This document shows, one piece after another, positions 46,985 to 57,147 of a stretch of 64,000 nt of DNA. Under the pieces are notes generated by a model. It made no database searches and was not told the DNA's origin. It worked only from the letters and a program-made list of their open reading frames with translations. The position numbers were made by a program, and so were the translations under genes. The first letter of the stretch is position 1. Each line of letters opens with the position of its first letter. Origin of the DNA: Isoetes taiwanensis. Its lineage: Eukaryota > Streptophyta > Lycopodiopsida > Isoetales > Isoetaceae. The DNA lies in contig JAJEKV010000020.1 of NCBI GenBank assembly GCA_021234155.1, forward strand, positions 3,580,563 through 3,644,562, given 5' to 3'.

Positions 46985-47085
46985 CAGACGCAATGTAAAG
47001 TGGTTGGTGTGTGGTCACATGTCCAGTTGGATGCTGGCTAGTGGCGTGACATTAAAATACTATCTATCTAATATTGGTCTTGCAA
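46985..47085 (+). mobile_element. LINE 3' end with TATC tail
   Basis: GTGTGTGGTCACATGTCCAG, TTGGATGCTGGCTAGTGGCG, TGACATTAAAATAC, then TATCTATC. This is the plus-strand counterpart of the copies at 25616 and 42800. Confidence 0.7.
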
Positions 47086-47454
47086 TGGTGTCATGATATG
47101 AAGGTCATATTCATGTGACAATATTATAACATTCAGAACCTAGACTAGCAATGAGTAAGCGCGTAGATACCGAACTTGCTCTTGTTACATAGGATAAAAC
47201 ATTAAACATGAAAACGTCTTATTTATTTTTTTAATTATCTAGTCAATAAAACAAAAGCCTGTAGAAGCAACACTCATTACACATTTTCTTTATACCCAAA
47301 GGACATATAATTCTAATTTCAAAATGCATTTTTCTTCCTTTTGCATGCTTCACAAATGATTAATATCAGATTTAACAAAATAAACACATTCACCAAGGGA
47401 AGTTTTAAATTCCGAAATTCGTCTAAATGTTCTGACTTGGTGAAAAAGGCTAAA

Positions 47455-47525
47455 AGGAAGGAAGGAAGGAAGGAAGTTTATTTTAACGTCCACGGAGGCC
47501 AAAGGCCTATGAGACGGTATGGTCA
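47455..47525 (-). mobile_element. LINE 3' end with (TTCC)n tail
   Basis: On the minus strand: TCATAGGCCTTTGGCCTCCG, TGGACGTTAAAATAAAC, then TTCC repeats (GGAA run at 47455-47476). The small stem GGCC-TTT-GGCC is conserved in position with the copy at 49970. Confidence 0.65.
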
Positions 47526-47939
47526 AAAAATTGCATTAGCTAAATTGATTCAGATACATCTATCACTATTTTGCTTACTTATGGCTAATTAATCCGTAGA
47601 CATTAGATTTATCCAATGATTGATTATTGATTAGTTTATTTGATCAATTTCCATATAGCTTTGGGATCAAATTCTTGCGGTGAAGAATTTAAATGTCTTA
47701 TTGTTAAAAGGAGAGTAATATATATGGTAAATCCAGTTGGGATGAGATTCTGGCACATCAGGAGTGGGTTGTTCAAAACAACAAGCTACGAGATGAAAAC
47801 ATGACCAACAAGCATATATGATGGATTTGATGAGCTATAGAGATGGAAGCATGCAAAACCATAAACAAGGTGCAAAGCACTGTGGATTGCCCCCAAAATG
47901 CTATTATGAATAAAGCTTTATAAATGTATCTTCATGCGT

Positions 47940-48100
47940 CTGGTCGTTTAGTCTAGTGGTAATACACTAGGTCTAGCAACTATAGGTCTTGAGTTACCAA
48001 CCTGTGACTGCCTTCTACACAGTAACCCAGTAGGCGGACCAAGTTCTTATGTCGAACCTTGCCAATAGCCTCTACTTCAACAGTGAACTCCCTCTCAGCC
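47940..48100 (+). repeat. tRNA-derived SINE-like sequence
   Basis: GTCGTTTAGTCTAGTGGTAA (A box) and GGTCTTGAGTTACC (B box) are about 30 bp apart, as in a Pol III internal promoter. The rest cannot form a tRNA acceptor stem, so a SINE is more likely than a tRNA gene. Confidence 0.5.
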
Positions 48101-48302
48101 TGGCCCCTAAAAGCATTGAAATCAAACTGGTAAGAAAACCAAAAGGCAGGGAAACTAAATGGGCATCCTAAGAAGCATAGCTTAGAACTTTTAGAACTGT
48201 CACATTAAGAATCAAAACACACTAATCATTCTGGCCGGAGTCCATTAGAAGAATTACTCTTCATAAATGCTAAAAATTACTCCACGTAAGCTTAAAACTT
48301 AC

Positions 48303-48915
48303 AAAGTTGTTAAGGAGACGTTTGATGGCAACAACGGACCCATCCGAGAAAATGCCCCCGTAGACAACTCCATATCCACCTTCTCCGATTTTACAAGCTT
48401 ACGCGAAATCCGTCGGTAGCAACCTCTAGGTCTCAAGAGTATACCAAATGCCCCGGCCCCGGATGAGAAACTTCGGTATACAAGTAACTTGCACCATCTC
48501 TGTGGAGCCAGATTCTCCACTCCAAATAGAGCCATCGCCCAGGCACGTTTGTTGCAATCTGTGGAGGTCCAGTTTTTTCCGCATGGCCATTGCCGGATTC
48601 GCCAGATCCACCGGGAACCGCCATAGCTTTCGCCTTTCCTTCCAATACCCGGTTCGCGGAACTACCTTTTCCGGTTCTCCATCGCCGCACTTGTCTGTGA
48701 TAGTAAGCACTACTCCGGTGCGCTTGGGGAACTTCTTTGATCTCCTTAGAAACAATGGGTATATTTTGGGATTGGAACTTTGTGTATGCGGTGTTGGATC
48801 TGCGCCTAGAAGCTAGCCGACCGAGATGAAAACAGCACTAGAACTATGAATGCTCCCACCCCAATGCCGATTACTACCCATAGCCGAAGCCCAAAAAGAG
48901 ATGTTCTTTTCGAGA
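48303..48915 (-). pseudogene. Receptor-like kinase gene fragment (TM, juxtamembrane, P-loop)
   Basis: Minus-strand reading begins SKRTSLFGLRLWVVIGIGVG and AFIVLVLF (a membrane span), then IPIVSKEIKEV, GRGIWYTLE, DLEVATDGFR and KIGEGGYGVVYGGIFSDGSV, VAIKRLLNNF, ending exactly at a GTAAGT donor (48297-48302). This is the layout of plant receptor-like kinases of the At2g42960 type: the glycine-rich loop GEGGYG and the VAIK lysine are intact. Stops after the membrane span and a shift before ATDGF break it. No catalytic-loop exon was recognised downstream. Read as a truncated gene copy. Confidence 0.7.
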
Positions 48916-48919
48916 GTGA

Positions 48920-49960
48920 TTATTGAGAAATCCTTCCATCGCTTGAATGGATCGAGATGGGTACGCATAAACAGACGATCTAGACCATTTTTCTCGCGAT
49001 TTTCAGCCCTAAAAGCGGGGGGGGCCGGAAATATGTGCCCTACGCCAATTGCGCACCCTAATTTTACCTTTATTCTTAAGGCGGCTTGTTTGCCAAGGTC
49101 TCACCCATTCTTCGCCTTGAAGCTCTTGCGTTGGTCTGATTTTAAGAATGGGCTATGAAAAAATGCATGAATCCCACCGAAAAGGCAAGGATCAATGCTA
49201 GTATATTTTCGAAAGGGTGCTAGAATCCAAGAGTGGATGATGGGGTTGCGAAGTAGCAGCCCACTTCTTGGAATGGCTTGATCTCCATGTCGGTGTTACA
49301 ATACCACATTTTTGCAAAGAAGGTCTCGTTATAGTTCCGAAATGGCGGAGGAGGTCGTTCACGTATACAATGTAAGAAAAAAGCGACAAACAAGCGGGAA
49401 CCAATATGAAGCTATCGAGAGAACGAGGAAAAAAGACAAGATCGCTTTCCGGTGGGAACCCAAATGCACCATCGCCAAGTTTGAGCTTTTATTTTTGAAG
49501 CGGTGAAGGAAATAAAGGTTGGAAGCTTGGAGAGATCCGTGAGAATCAAGCATCTTCGCAATGCCCATGTTTAGCAGATGATTAGCACGGATATTTAAAG
49601 TTCAATCTAGAAAACGTGAAGGGATTACAAATCCTTTTCTATAAATACATTCCAATAAAAAAATAGTTTGTTTTAAAAATAAAAAACCCAAAGATAAATT
49701 CTAAAAAAAGGAATCTCTAGCCCAAAGGTTAAAAAAACCAATAGTTTTTCACAAAAAAAAACGAGTTTCTGATCGCCGGAAAAATAATTTGGCGTCCAAA
49801 ACACGGAAAACCTTAGCAACCAACCCTCCCCCTAACGAATTGCCCCCTTAACAGGGGCAATCCAAAAAAGAAAAGACTAAAAAATATGGAATGACAAAAA
49901 CGAGACCCAACTTTTATATGGGTATATATCTTATACATATGACCCTTACATGAAACTTTA
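48920..49960. other. No recognised gene; one retroposon end
   Basis: 49839-49869 carries TTGCCCCCTTAACAGGGGCA, then ATCCAAAAAA, an ending of the hairpin/A-tail family. Short frames at 49198-49568 are unassigned. Confidence 0.4.
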
Positions 49961-49969
49961 AGATACATA

Positions 49970-50040
49970 GGAAGGAAGGAAGGAAGGTACTTTTATCGTC
50001 CACGGAGACCAATCGGTCTATGGGACCCAATACAAAAAAC
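49970..50040 (-). mobile_element. LINE 3' end with (TTCC)n tail
   Basis: On the minus strand: GTATTGGGTCCCATAGACCG, ATTGGTCTCCGTGGACGATA, AAAGTACC, then TTCC repeats. The first 20 bases closely match 11337-11360, linking the two tail types to one family. Confidence 0.7.
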
Positions 50041-50528
50041 GCAGCAAGCGGATTACTGCCCGGATACAAATGGGGATACCATATGTAAAAACTTACGTGC
50101 ATTACACATGGGCACACCATTATTCTACCACACTAGGAAATCGAATGCAACCAGGAGCGAGTCTTCCATTATTGGCAGAATGAGACCCATTTGTCTTTCC
50201 TCCACAAAAGCAGTCTGGCACCTTCATTACATTGAGTGGAATGGGGATTTCAATAACAATTCTGCAAACTTTACATCTAGCACAAAGTAAAAACATATGC
50301 TCGATAATTGGATCCCTATCTTGGATGATTAATTGTTCTAATGTTTAATGGATTGATAATAGTCTGAATTTACACATTTTATATAACAACATAAAGATAT
50401 TCTGATTAGTAATCTCTCGTTCAGAGAAGCAATATAGGAAGAAGGCGGAGTATGAACATAGGGGCCAAGGAAAGAAAAAAGAGAAGTCATGTGAAAGAGA
50501 AAAAATATATATACGAATGCTAGGTAAG

Positions 50529-51413
50529 CTAAGTATATGAATCGAGCCAATCAAACATTTGTTGGCATTTCCTGCCAGTAACAGCATGTCTACCTTCAGC
50601 AACCCGAAGAATGCTATGAATAAACTCGAGAAAGTTATCTTCACTTAAGGGAGAGTGAAGAAGAGGAAGGATATCATCTCGACGGAGCATTTTCCTCAAG
50701 TCAGAGAGGCTAACAGGGGCCATGATACACCCATGGGGGGTAGAGATACCACTATCAACAAGAGAGAGGAATATCTTTTCAGAGAGTTCGGGAGAGACGC
50801 CAGGCATGTGGGAGGAGAAGATGCAGGGATGGATGGGAAAGTCGAGGCAAGTGATTTCAGAGACGGGGGAGTTACGGGACGAAAGGAAGCGGATTTGGTC
50901 GGTGATCTTCCTGGCAGTGAGGGAATCTTTAGGCATGTGGATAAAGAGGGTGGGGGGAAAGGGGTTGGAAACTAGGGCTTGGGGGGCTGCTGTGGATACC
51001 ATTACCACGAGGGCAGAAATGCTGACAAGGCGCGCCAGCGCGGAGACAAATCTTCCGCCAGAGGCGGAGCCCAAAGCCACGAGGGGGAGATGCTGGAGCA
51101 TATGCTCCTTGGTCCAACTGCTCAGAATTGAGCTCACGTTATGGCAGTCCTCAGAGGCCTCTGGTGGCCATTCCTGCCAGAAATCCTTGCTGCTTTTTAT
51201 TGCTATCACTGCATATCTCCTCCTCAGGGCTGCCATCACTATAGCCACATGCTCCGGTAGTCCCACACATGCCTTGCACCCTGGATGTGGATCCCAGTAT
51301 GCTGCTGGCCTCGAGCCTCCTGAATGTGCTATGAACAACACTGCCCTCGGCTCCGCCGGTATCTGCCATATTATCTCCACATTCTCTCTTGTTTCGTGGT
51401 GCGGAGCCAACAT
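50529..51413 (-). CDS. Alpha/beta-hydrolase-like protein, single exon, intact
   Basis: An uninterrupted 294-codon frame from ATG (51411-51413) to a stop at 50529. It reads MLAPHHETRENVEIIWQIPA, EPRAVLFIAHSGGSRPAAYW (beta strand plus oxyanion-type turn) and CVGLPEHVAIVMAALRRRYA. The turn where the nucleophile elbow sits reads LVALGSASGGRFVSAL (residues 111-126), followed by PTLFIHMPKDS. This resembles an uncharacterised plant alpha/beta-hydrolase family. The elbow is G-S-A-S-G-G, so a Ser is not at the usual middle position, and catalysis is uncertain. The leader upstream contains AACTC/GAGTT pentamer repeats (51417-51459). No signal peptide or strong membrane span. Substrate unknown. Confidence 0.8.
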   Translation of the reverse strand: MLAPHHETRENVEIIWQIPAEPRAVLFIAHSGGSRPAAYWDPHPGCKACVGLPEHVAIVMAALRRRYAVIAIKSSKDFWQEWPPEASEDCHNVSSILSSWTKEHMLQHLPLVALGSASGGRFVSALARLVSISALVVMVSTAAPQALVSNPFPPTLFIHMPKDSLTARKITDQIRFLSSRNSPVSEITCLDFPIHPCIFSSHMPGVSPELSEKIFLSLVDSGISTPHGCIMAPVSLSDLRKMLRRDDILPLLHSPLSEDNFLEFIHSILRVAEGRHAVTGRKCQQMFDWLDSYT

Positions 51414-51416
51414 GCT

Positions 51417-51459
51417 CAATTCAATTCAACTCAACTCAGCTCAACTCAACTCAACTCCA
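51417..51459. repeat. AACTC pentanucleotide run in the leader of the hydrolase-like gene
   Basis: TCAATTCAACTCAACTCAGC and following repeats. It is located immediately 5' of the start codon, and so probably transcribed. Confidence 0.7.
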
Positions 51460-51469
51460 CTAGCTGGCC

Positions 51470-52080
51470 TCTTTGCTGCTTTGCATCCCTGCATACACAC
51501 AACATGTTGTTAAATCTTACACAACGCTATGTATCGTATGCTATGGTTATTTCTGTAGACCTCTAACTTGGCATATTCCTCACATCACTCTAAACATTCA
51601 TATCCTTTTCATACAACTCATTTACCCAAAACTAACAACATAGTACAGTCCTAACTAAGTTCTTTCATCTTATAACCCAATGCTTTCATTAGTATCATTC
51701 AGGAGCATCTTCCCATACGGAGAAGGACACTGTTAGCCTTTTACTATGCTTTTCACTACGAAAAATCACGGCTGATGCAGAGCAGCCCTACGATTTCAAG
51801 CGGCCAGAAAGAATATCCTAGAGAGAAGTCTAGACTAAAACAGCATAAGTTACTTTATCAGCTTCAGATTTGCACAGAATTTCATTTTAAAATGAACTTG
51901 GTGTGATGAAAACGATGCAACTTAACATATTAAAAAATATATTTACTTATGTGCGAAGCAAGCACCACAACTCACGGTAAAAAAAATTACCTCGCAGAAG
52001 CTCGGAGCTAGATCTACTTGTTGGAGCTTAAAAGCTCCGGAACTCTGCAGCTCAAACTCCTTTGAAGTGGAAAAGTCGGC
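51470..52080. other. Upstream region, no gene seen
   Basis: Spacer above the hydrolase-like gene. Nothing recognised. Confidence 0.3.
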
Positions 52081-52082
52081 AG

Positions 52083-52640
52083 ATTTTTTGAAGCCCCCAA
52101 CCTTTGAAATCTTCGTCACATGGCTTCGTATCAAAACCATGTGCCTTTCCAGATTTCTCACCAATCTTTCCTCGCCACATATACTTTGTTCCCAACTATT
52201 TGTCTTAAGCACATTGTTCCTTCCACTGATATCATGCCACTTGCCAAATTTGTATTGTTTTGCAATCCCAATCATGTCTCTATCACTATCTTTTGCCCAA
52301 ATGACATTCATAATAATTTAAGTTGATCAAATTTACCATGCTCATCCTTCCTATTCATTAATGATTTCAAGCACTGGCACTCGGCGTGCACATCTTGCTT
52401 GAATATTCTTCTATCGTCTAATCAAGTCCTAGAAGTTGTTTACTTATGGTACATTGATGAATCAAGTTTGAGAAGCCATGTGCAATAATCGAACCAAATC
52501 CTTGAAGTTGTTTACTCAGGTTGGTATATCGTCGAATCAAGTTCAAGAACGCTACAATCATCCAATCAAGTCCTAGCAACTATTCAACCAAGTTGGTACA
52601 TCATCGAGAAGTCATCTACAGACATACAATTTGCGCTCAA
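52083..52640 (+). repeat. Dispersed repeat, copy 1
   Basis: Shares long stretches with 59755-60215 in the same orientation, for example AAAACCATGTGCCTTTC, CACCAATCTTTCCTCGCCAC, CTATTCATTAATGATTTCAA and AATCAAGTCCTAGAAGTTGT. No coding domain or terminal structure recognised. Likely a decayed transposable element. Confidence 0.7.
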
Positions 52641-52814
52641 ATATCTTTCCTAATGCCTTAGTCCTTTTCTTGGGTTGAGATGTCTTGCACAGTCTCTTAA
52701 TCTTGCTTCATTAGAACTAATCGAATGTCAATACCATTCAAAATAATTTCTTTTTTCCCCGTGAACCATTGCTTTTTTTTTTTGGTATACGGTATTGTTT
52801 TTTTATATCTTACT

Positions 52815-52965
52815 GACGTGGCACCACCCGATTGGGTGGAAAATTCTAAAGGAGAAACTTTTGCTATCCCGACCTGTGCGGCGAGCAGGGAAAGATCTGC
52901 CGTTCTTAGGGTTTCTGCCTGTCTGCCAGAAAAGCAACAGGTCGGCTCATCTTCCTAGGGTTTCG
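52815..52965 (+). promoter_or_regulatory. Promoter/leader of bL33m with two telo-boxes
   Basis: TAGGGTTT at 52907-52914 and 52956-52963 (AAACCCTA telo-box on the other strand), and a TGACGTGGC G-box-like core at about 52814-52822. Telo-boxes are typical of plant ribosomal-protein gene promoters and leaders, which fits the gene that follows. Confidence 0.6.
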
Positions 52966-53076
52966 CCATAGCTGCTGCTTCTCAGAGCTTCTGGCAGCAA
53001 CCAGATTCATTTGGACTCACTCCTTAGCAACCCAGTCCACGAAATCACACACAGAAAATTTCCGGAATAGGAGAAA

Positions 53077-53253
53077 ATGGCCAAGGGAAAGAAGGCAGGG
53101 CGAATATTGGTGCGCCTCATCTCCGCAGCGGGTACAGGTTTCTTTTATGTTACCTCTAAAAATCCTCGGAAGACACTTCACAAGTTAGAGTTTCGTAAAT
53201 ATGATCCCGTTGTGAGGCAGCACGTTTTATTCACCGAAGCTAAAATGCGATAA
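53077..53253 (+). CDS. Mitochondrial-type ribosomal protein bL33
   Basis: A complete 58-codon frame: [58 protein letters not shown], stop. This is bacterial-type large-subunit protein L33, with the usual [20 protein letters not shown] and HVLFTEAKM blocks. It is the length of plant nuclear genes for mitochondrial bL33, with no plastid transit peptide and no Cys pairs. The single coding exon is followed by a long untranslated stretch. Two telo-boxes lie 110-170 bp upstream. bL33 sits near the E site of the ribosome. Start chosen because it is the first ATG after the leader and gives the family's N terminus. Confidence 0.95.
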   Translation: MAKGKKAGRILVRLISAAGTGFFYVTSKNPRKTLHKLEFRKYDPVVRQHVLFTEAKMR

Positions 53254-56200
53254 AGCGATAAGTTTTTTTCTGTTCTCAAAACAGTGCTTTCCGCTTTTTG
53301 TAACTGGATTGTTCATCATCTTCATTTCCAGTATGGCTAAGGTTTATTGTGATTATGGTGTGGTACGTATCATTATGATTCTTACGTTATGAGAAATATA
53401 CTATTATCAATTTCAGTCAATGTTCCTTTCAAAGGTTAGGCGAAGATACATTTAATAGGCTGCTGGAATATCAGATACACAATAGCTCATTTTACAGTGT
53501 TATCAACCATGGTCACTTTCCACATAAGTTGAATGCTTTCTTCATGGCTATTTCGGAAGGAGGTTATCTGTATTGCATTTTGTTATGTTTCGAAAACAAT
53601 ACTTTTTTTGCACTTAGTGTTCAGTGTAATTTAGGTTTATTTCGTTTCAGATGTATGCATTGGCTCTGCTGTATAAGATGCCTAGATGGACCAAACAAAC
53701 AGGGTGGTACATTTTTTTTACCATCATGCTGAGCATGAATGGACTGCTACATCTAAATGAGGTCTGTATAAGAATTTTCTACCATCATGCTGAGCATGAG
53801 TGGAAGGTCGCAGTATCCACTTCTGCTACCTTGCCATCTTGCTAGGTCTCAAATATTGGTGGAAGAGTGTTGCTGCTTCTTAGAGGCCCTGTTTTTGTGC
53901 TTTTCAGAAATCCTCTGGTTTCTATCCCTGTTGCTGGGAAAAAAAGCTTGTCATCATATCCATTGCCCATTATCTTGATGCATAGGTTCTGCGGAGGTGT
54001 TCGGCATGATGAGCCTCTTATCGAAGTCTTATAAATGCAGACAAGGAGAAATTAATATGTAGAAATTTTGTGACCGCATGCTTGTTATGCATTTAAGTAC
54101 GTGCTGCTCGCAGAGGTGTATTGGATGAAGGTGCAGCACTCTACATAAAAGACTTCCAAGCATAGTTATCCAGGTAGTAATTGGAGTTAGATATTTACAT
54201 TTACATTTGAATGCATTATTGGTTTTACCTCAAAATACAGCTCTTGGAAACGGAATGGGCTAATTGCACCCAAGCTAAAGTTTCCTTATCAAATTATGTT
54301 TTGCATTGATATTTTGAAAAGTCTTTGCACTCATATAGATATAACCCTGGATCTCATGATATTTTCTGTACGGTTCTTTACAGTGAGACTTGTTCAGCGG
54401 TAGCATTCTGTGAAGCGTCTGCATTCAGAAAACTGAGATCATGGCAAATGCTAGACAATAGGTGGAATAAGAGGCTGTTGCTTTTTGAAAAACCAAAGTT
54501 TACGTATATTTTATTATAATTTTGCCGAAGCTTTGTGAAGTGAGCCTCTAGCTCGGAATTCCCGTGTTTGCTGTGTACACATGAATGTATTCATCGCTGT
54601 AACATATTATGGACATGTATATTTCATTTTTATCCAATGGTCAACTGATATGTATTTTCATTATTAGCCAATGGTCAACTATTTAAAAATGGGAACATCA
54701 AAACACACCAAAGCCTGATATACTAATGCTATATGTTAAATCTCAATGACCAAAACCAAGCCCAATTTAAAAAAAAAAAAAAAGCTAAGCCCATTGAAAA
54801 AACTAGCAAAAAGGCACGCCAGAGGCCATAGAAAATAGAGGCACAGGAAAATTAGGGCAAGGTAATTGGATACCAAAAGATAGTTGAATTGTCTTTTATG
54901 TTTTTTTTTTTTCAAACCATTTGAAAGCTTAATAATGGCAAAATTGTATTGAAATTTATTGTCCATGATAGAACTAGCATATTTTGTTTGGATAGTTTAG
55001 ATGGTGCCCCTGCATTTAAGTTACCAGTATTTTCTAGTTTTGGATCTGTTTGTACCTAGTTGATAGGTTTGTTGTTTGTCCTACGTATTTCTTGTTGTTC
55101 TTATGGCAATATATCTATATCGTAGGTTTTAGTTTAACTTGTTAGTTGTATTAGAGTTGTTTTTACGTGTAAATATTTTTGTTCTTTCCTTTTTCTTTAG
55201 TTTTTGTTCTGGTGTGTTTATAGTTATGAGATCAAAATTGTACTGTATGATGTTGAACAGTTTAGCATTTTGAATAGTTTAGCCTTTGAAAAATATCAAA
55301 GTGAAATTGTAAGGTTATTAACTGTGAAGTTTATGTCTCAAGCTTGATTGTGCTAAATGGTAAAGTAGTATGATTTTTAATCCCTGAATTGGCAGGCACT
55401 AGGAAATGAATTGAGGAAAAGAGTTAGAGAAATCTACACATGGTAGAGCAGAGCTAGACAGGTGTTCTTGACAGTTTTTGACAGTTGACTTAGGCTTGTT
55501 CTTTCCATTTAAATCTCCCTGGGTTAGGTTCCACACTACGAGTTAGCGTGCAAGTATTATGAAGATAAAGCAGCATAAGTACAAGGGTTTTGGAACTGCC
55601 TAGATGCGTGAACTGTGTGCCTTCTCTGACTCAAATTGCTATTAGCAGAATTAGGTGCTACAAATTATTTGCAAAGTTTAATTTTGAATCATACTTAAAT
55701 GATTTGCAAAAGGAGTGCCATTGCAGGTTCTTTTTCATTTTGACTTTGCAAGTGAAATTTATTAGCAAAAATCTGCTTTAAGCTCGAATGGACAGGTTAG
55801 AGAACCCAGTAGTGACGTATTAGTTTGCACATACACATCTCACATCTAGAATATATTATAAAATTGAATGATGTTCTTTGATATCTATCTTTGATGTAAA
55901 TGTTTATCTTTGATGTTCTTGAGCTGACTGCAAATATGCTGCTTGTTGAAGCAAGAGTGCCTTGAGCTCCTTCTGGTTTACCTGAGATCAAGAACAATTT
56001 TTTAAATACTTATTATAATTAGGTGCAAAACAGATTAAGGACGCTTATTTTTTCGATTACATTTCGGGGCAAGGACTCCCATATGTACAATTGTTGTGGA
56101 ATCTGACATTGTTTAATAATATGCATTTAATGACATGTTTAATAATATGTAGAATCATGATACCTAAATATGATGTGCTACATTCCTGTTTTAGGGGAAA

Positions 56201-56820
56201 ACAGAGGAAAAGGAAAAACACATCTTCATTTGTAAGGGCAGCAAAACAGTAATCTCTTCAACGTGACAGATCAAAAAAACATGGCTGCTAGGAATTCCCA
56301 GTTAGGATGCATCTTGGCATCAGCTTTAGCGCATAGCAGAATGTTCGAATGTAAGGGTTCAAAAATGCAATGTGAAAATTATGTCACAATAACATGGAGC
56401 TAAGGACAATTTTGCATATAATTTCTGAAGGTGGCCGCCTTCATGACCTACTAACTCTGAATTTAGCCCGCTGCTCTGACAGAAGTTTGATGGTTTTGGA
56501 TGTTTAATACTGATGCTAAAAGTTGTTGGTCGAAGGGCTGGTTTTATCAGGGGCTTTCACTCAAGCGTTATTTTCCTTTTCTAGGTGGCCACGTTGAAGC
56601 TCTTAATGATTAATTAGGCAGGTTGTGATGTGTCTATCAATTAATGAGAGAAGTTCCAGAATAAAAAATATGTAGTTATTCTTAATAGTGGAACATACTG
56701 CATTTAGCATCCAATGTGTAGGCCAAACTCAAAACAAAGCAATTTAACATAGAAAGGTCCAGAACAAGCATCATAATGATCATGAAGTATGCGGATAGAC
56801 TTTTGTTCTTATAGCCTTTG
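53254..56820. other. 3' flank of bL33m and AT-rich spacer
   Basis: No gene recognised. A minus-strand exon-like stretch near 55915-55985 follows an ATCTCAG acceptor and reads NQKELKALLLQQAAYLQSAQ then EHQR and a stop, a helix-forming tail that may be a terminal exon of the gene at 57-59 kb. This is unproven. Confidence 0.3.
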
Positions 56821-56828
56821 TTGTATCT

Positions 56829-57137
56829 TTGGAACAGAATCTCTATCTGGATTTTCCGTGCGTGAAGGAAATAAGCAAGAAATTAATCCTAAAAAGCGTG
56901 ATGCATGAGCTTTTACAGGGATTGGGAAGCAGAAGTTGTAGCAAAAATATGGTAGATTTTAAGAAGGAAAATGGGCTAGATGTTGAACTGATAAAGTGCT
57001 TTATTTTAAGTCTTTCAGTTGGTTGGGATGGCATGAAAGATTGTAGAGCACAAGATGGGAAAATAGTTTCTAGTGATGCTTTGCCTGAAATTTCTGAACA
57101 GAAGAAGAAGATTCATGCTCAAGACGAAATGATCTAG
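56829..57137 (+). CDS. Unidentified open frame
   Basis: A 102-codon frame reading LLQGLGSRSCSKNMVDFKKE and FILSLSVGWDGMKDCRAQDG. Protein-like but unrecognised. The first ATG is not well defined. Could be chance. Confidence 0.2.
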   Translation: MEQNLYLDFPCVKEISKKLILKSVMHELLQGLGSRSCSKNMVDFKKENGLDVELIKCFILSLSVGWDGMKDCRAQDGKIVSSDALPEISEQKKKIHAQDEMI

Positions 57138-57147
57138 CTTATGACTT

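Noticed and set aside
50655-51513. Plus-strand frames opposite the hydrolase-like gene
   Set aside because: They mirror the minus-strand coding sequence; the minus strand has the family motifs.
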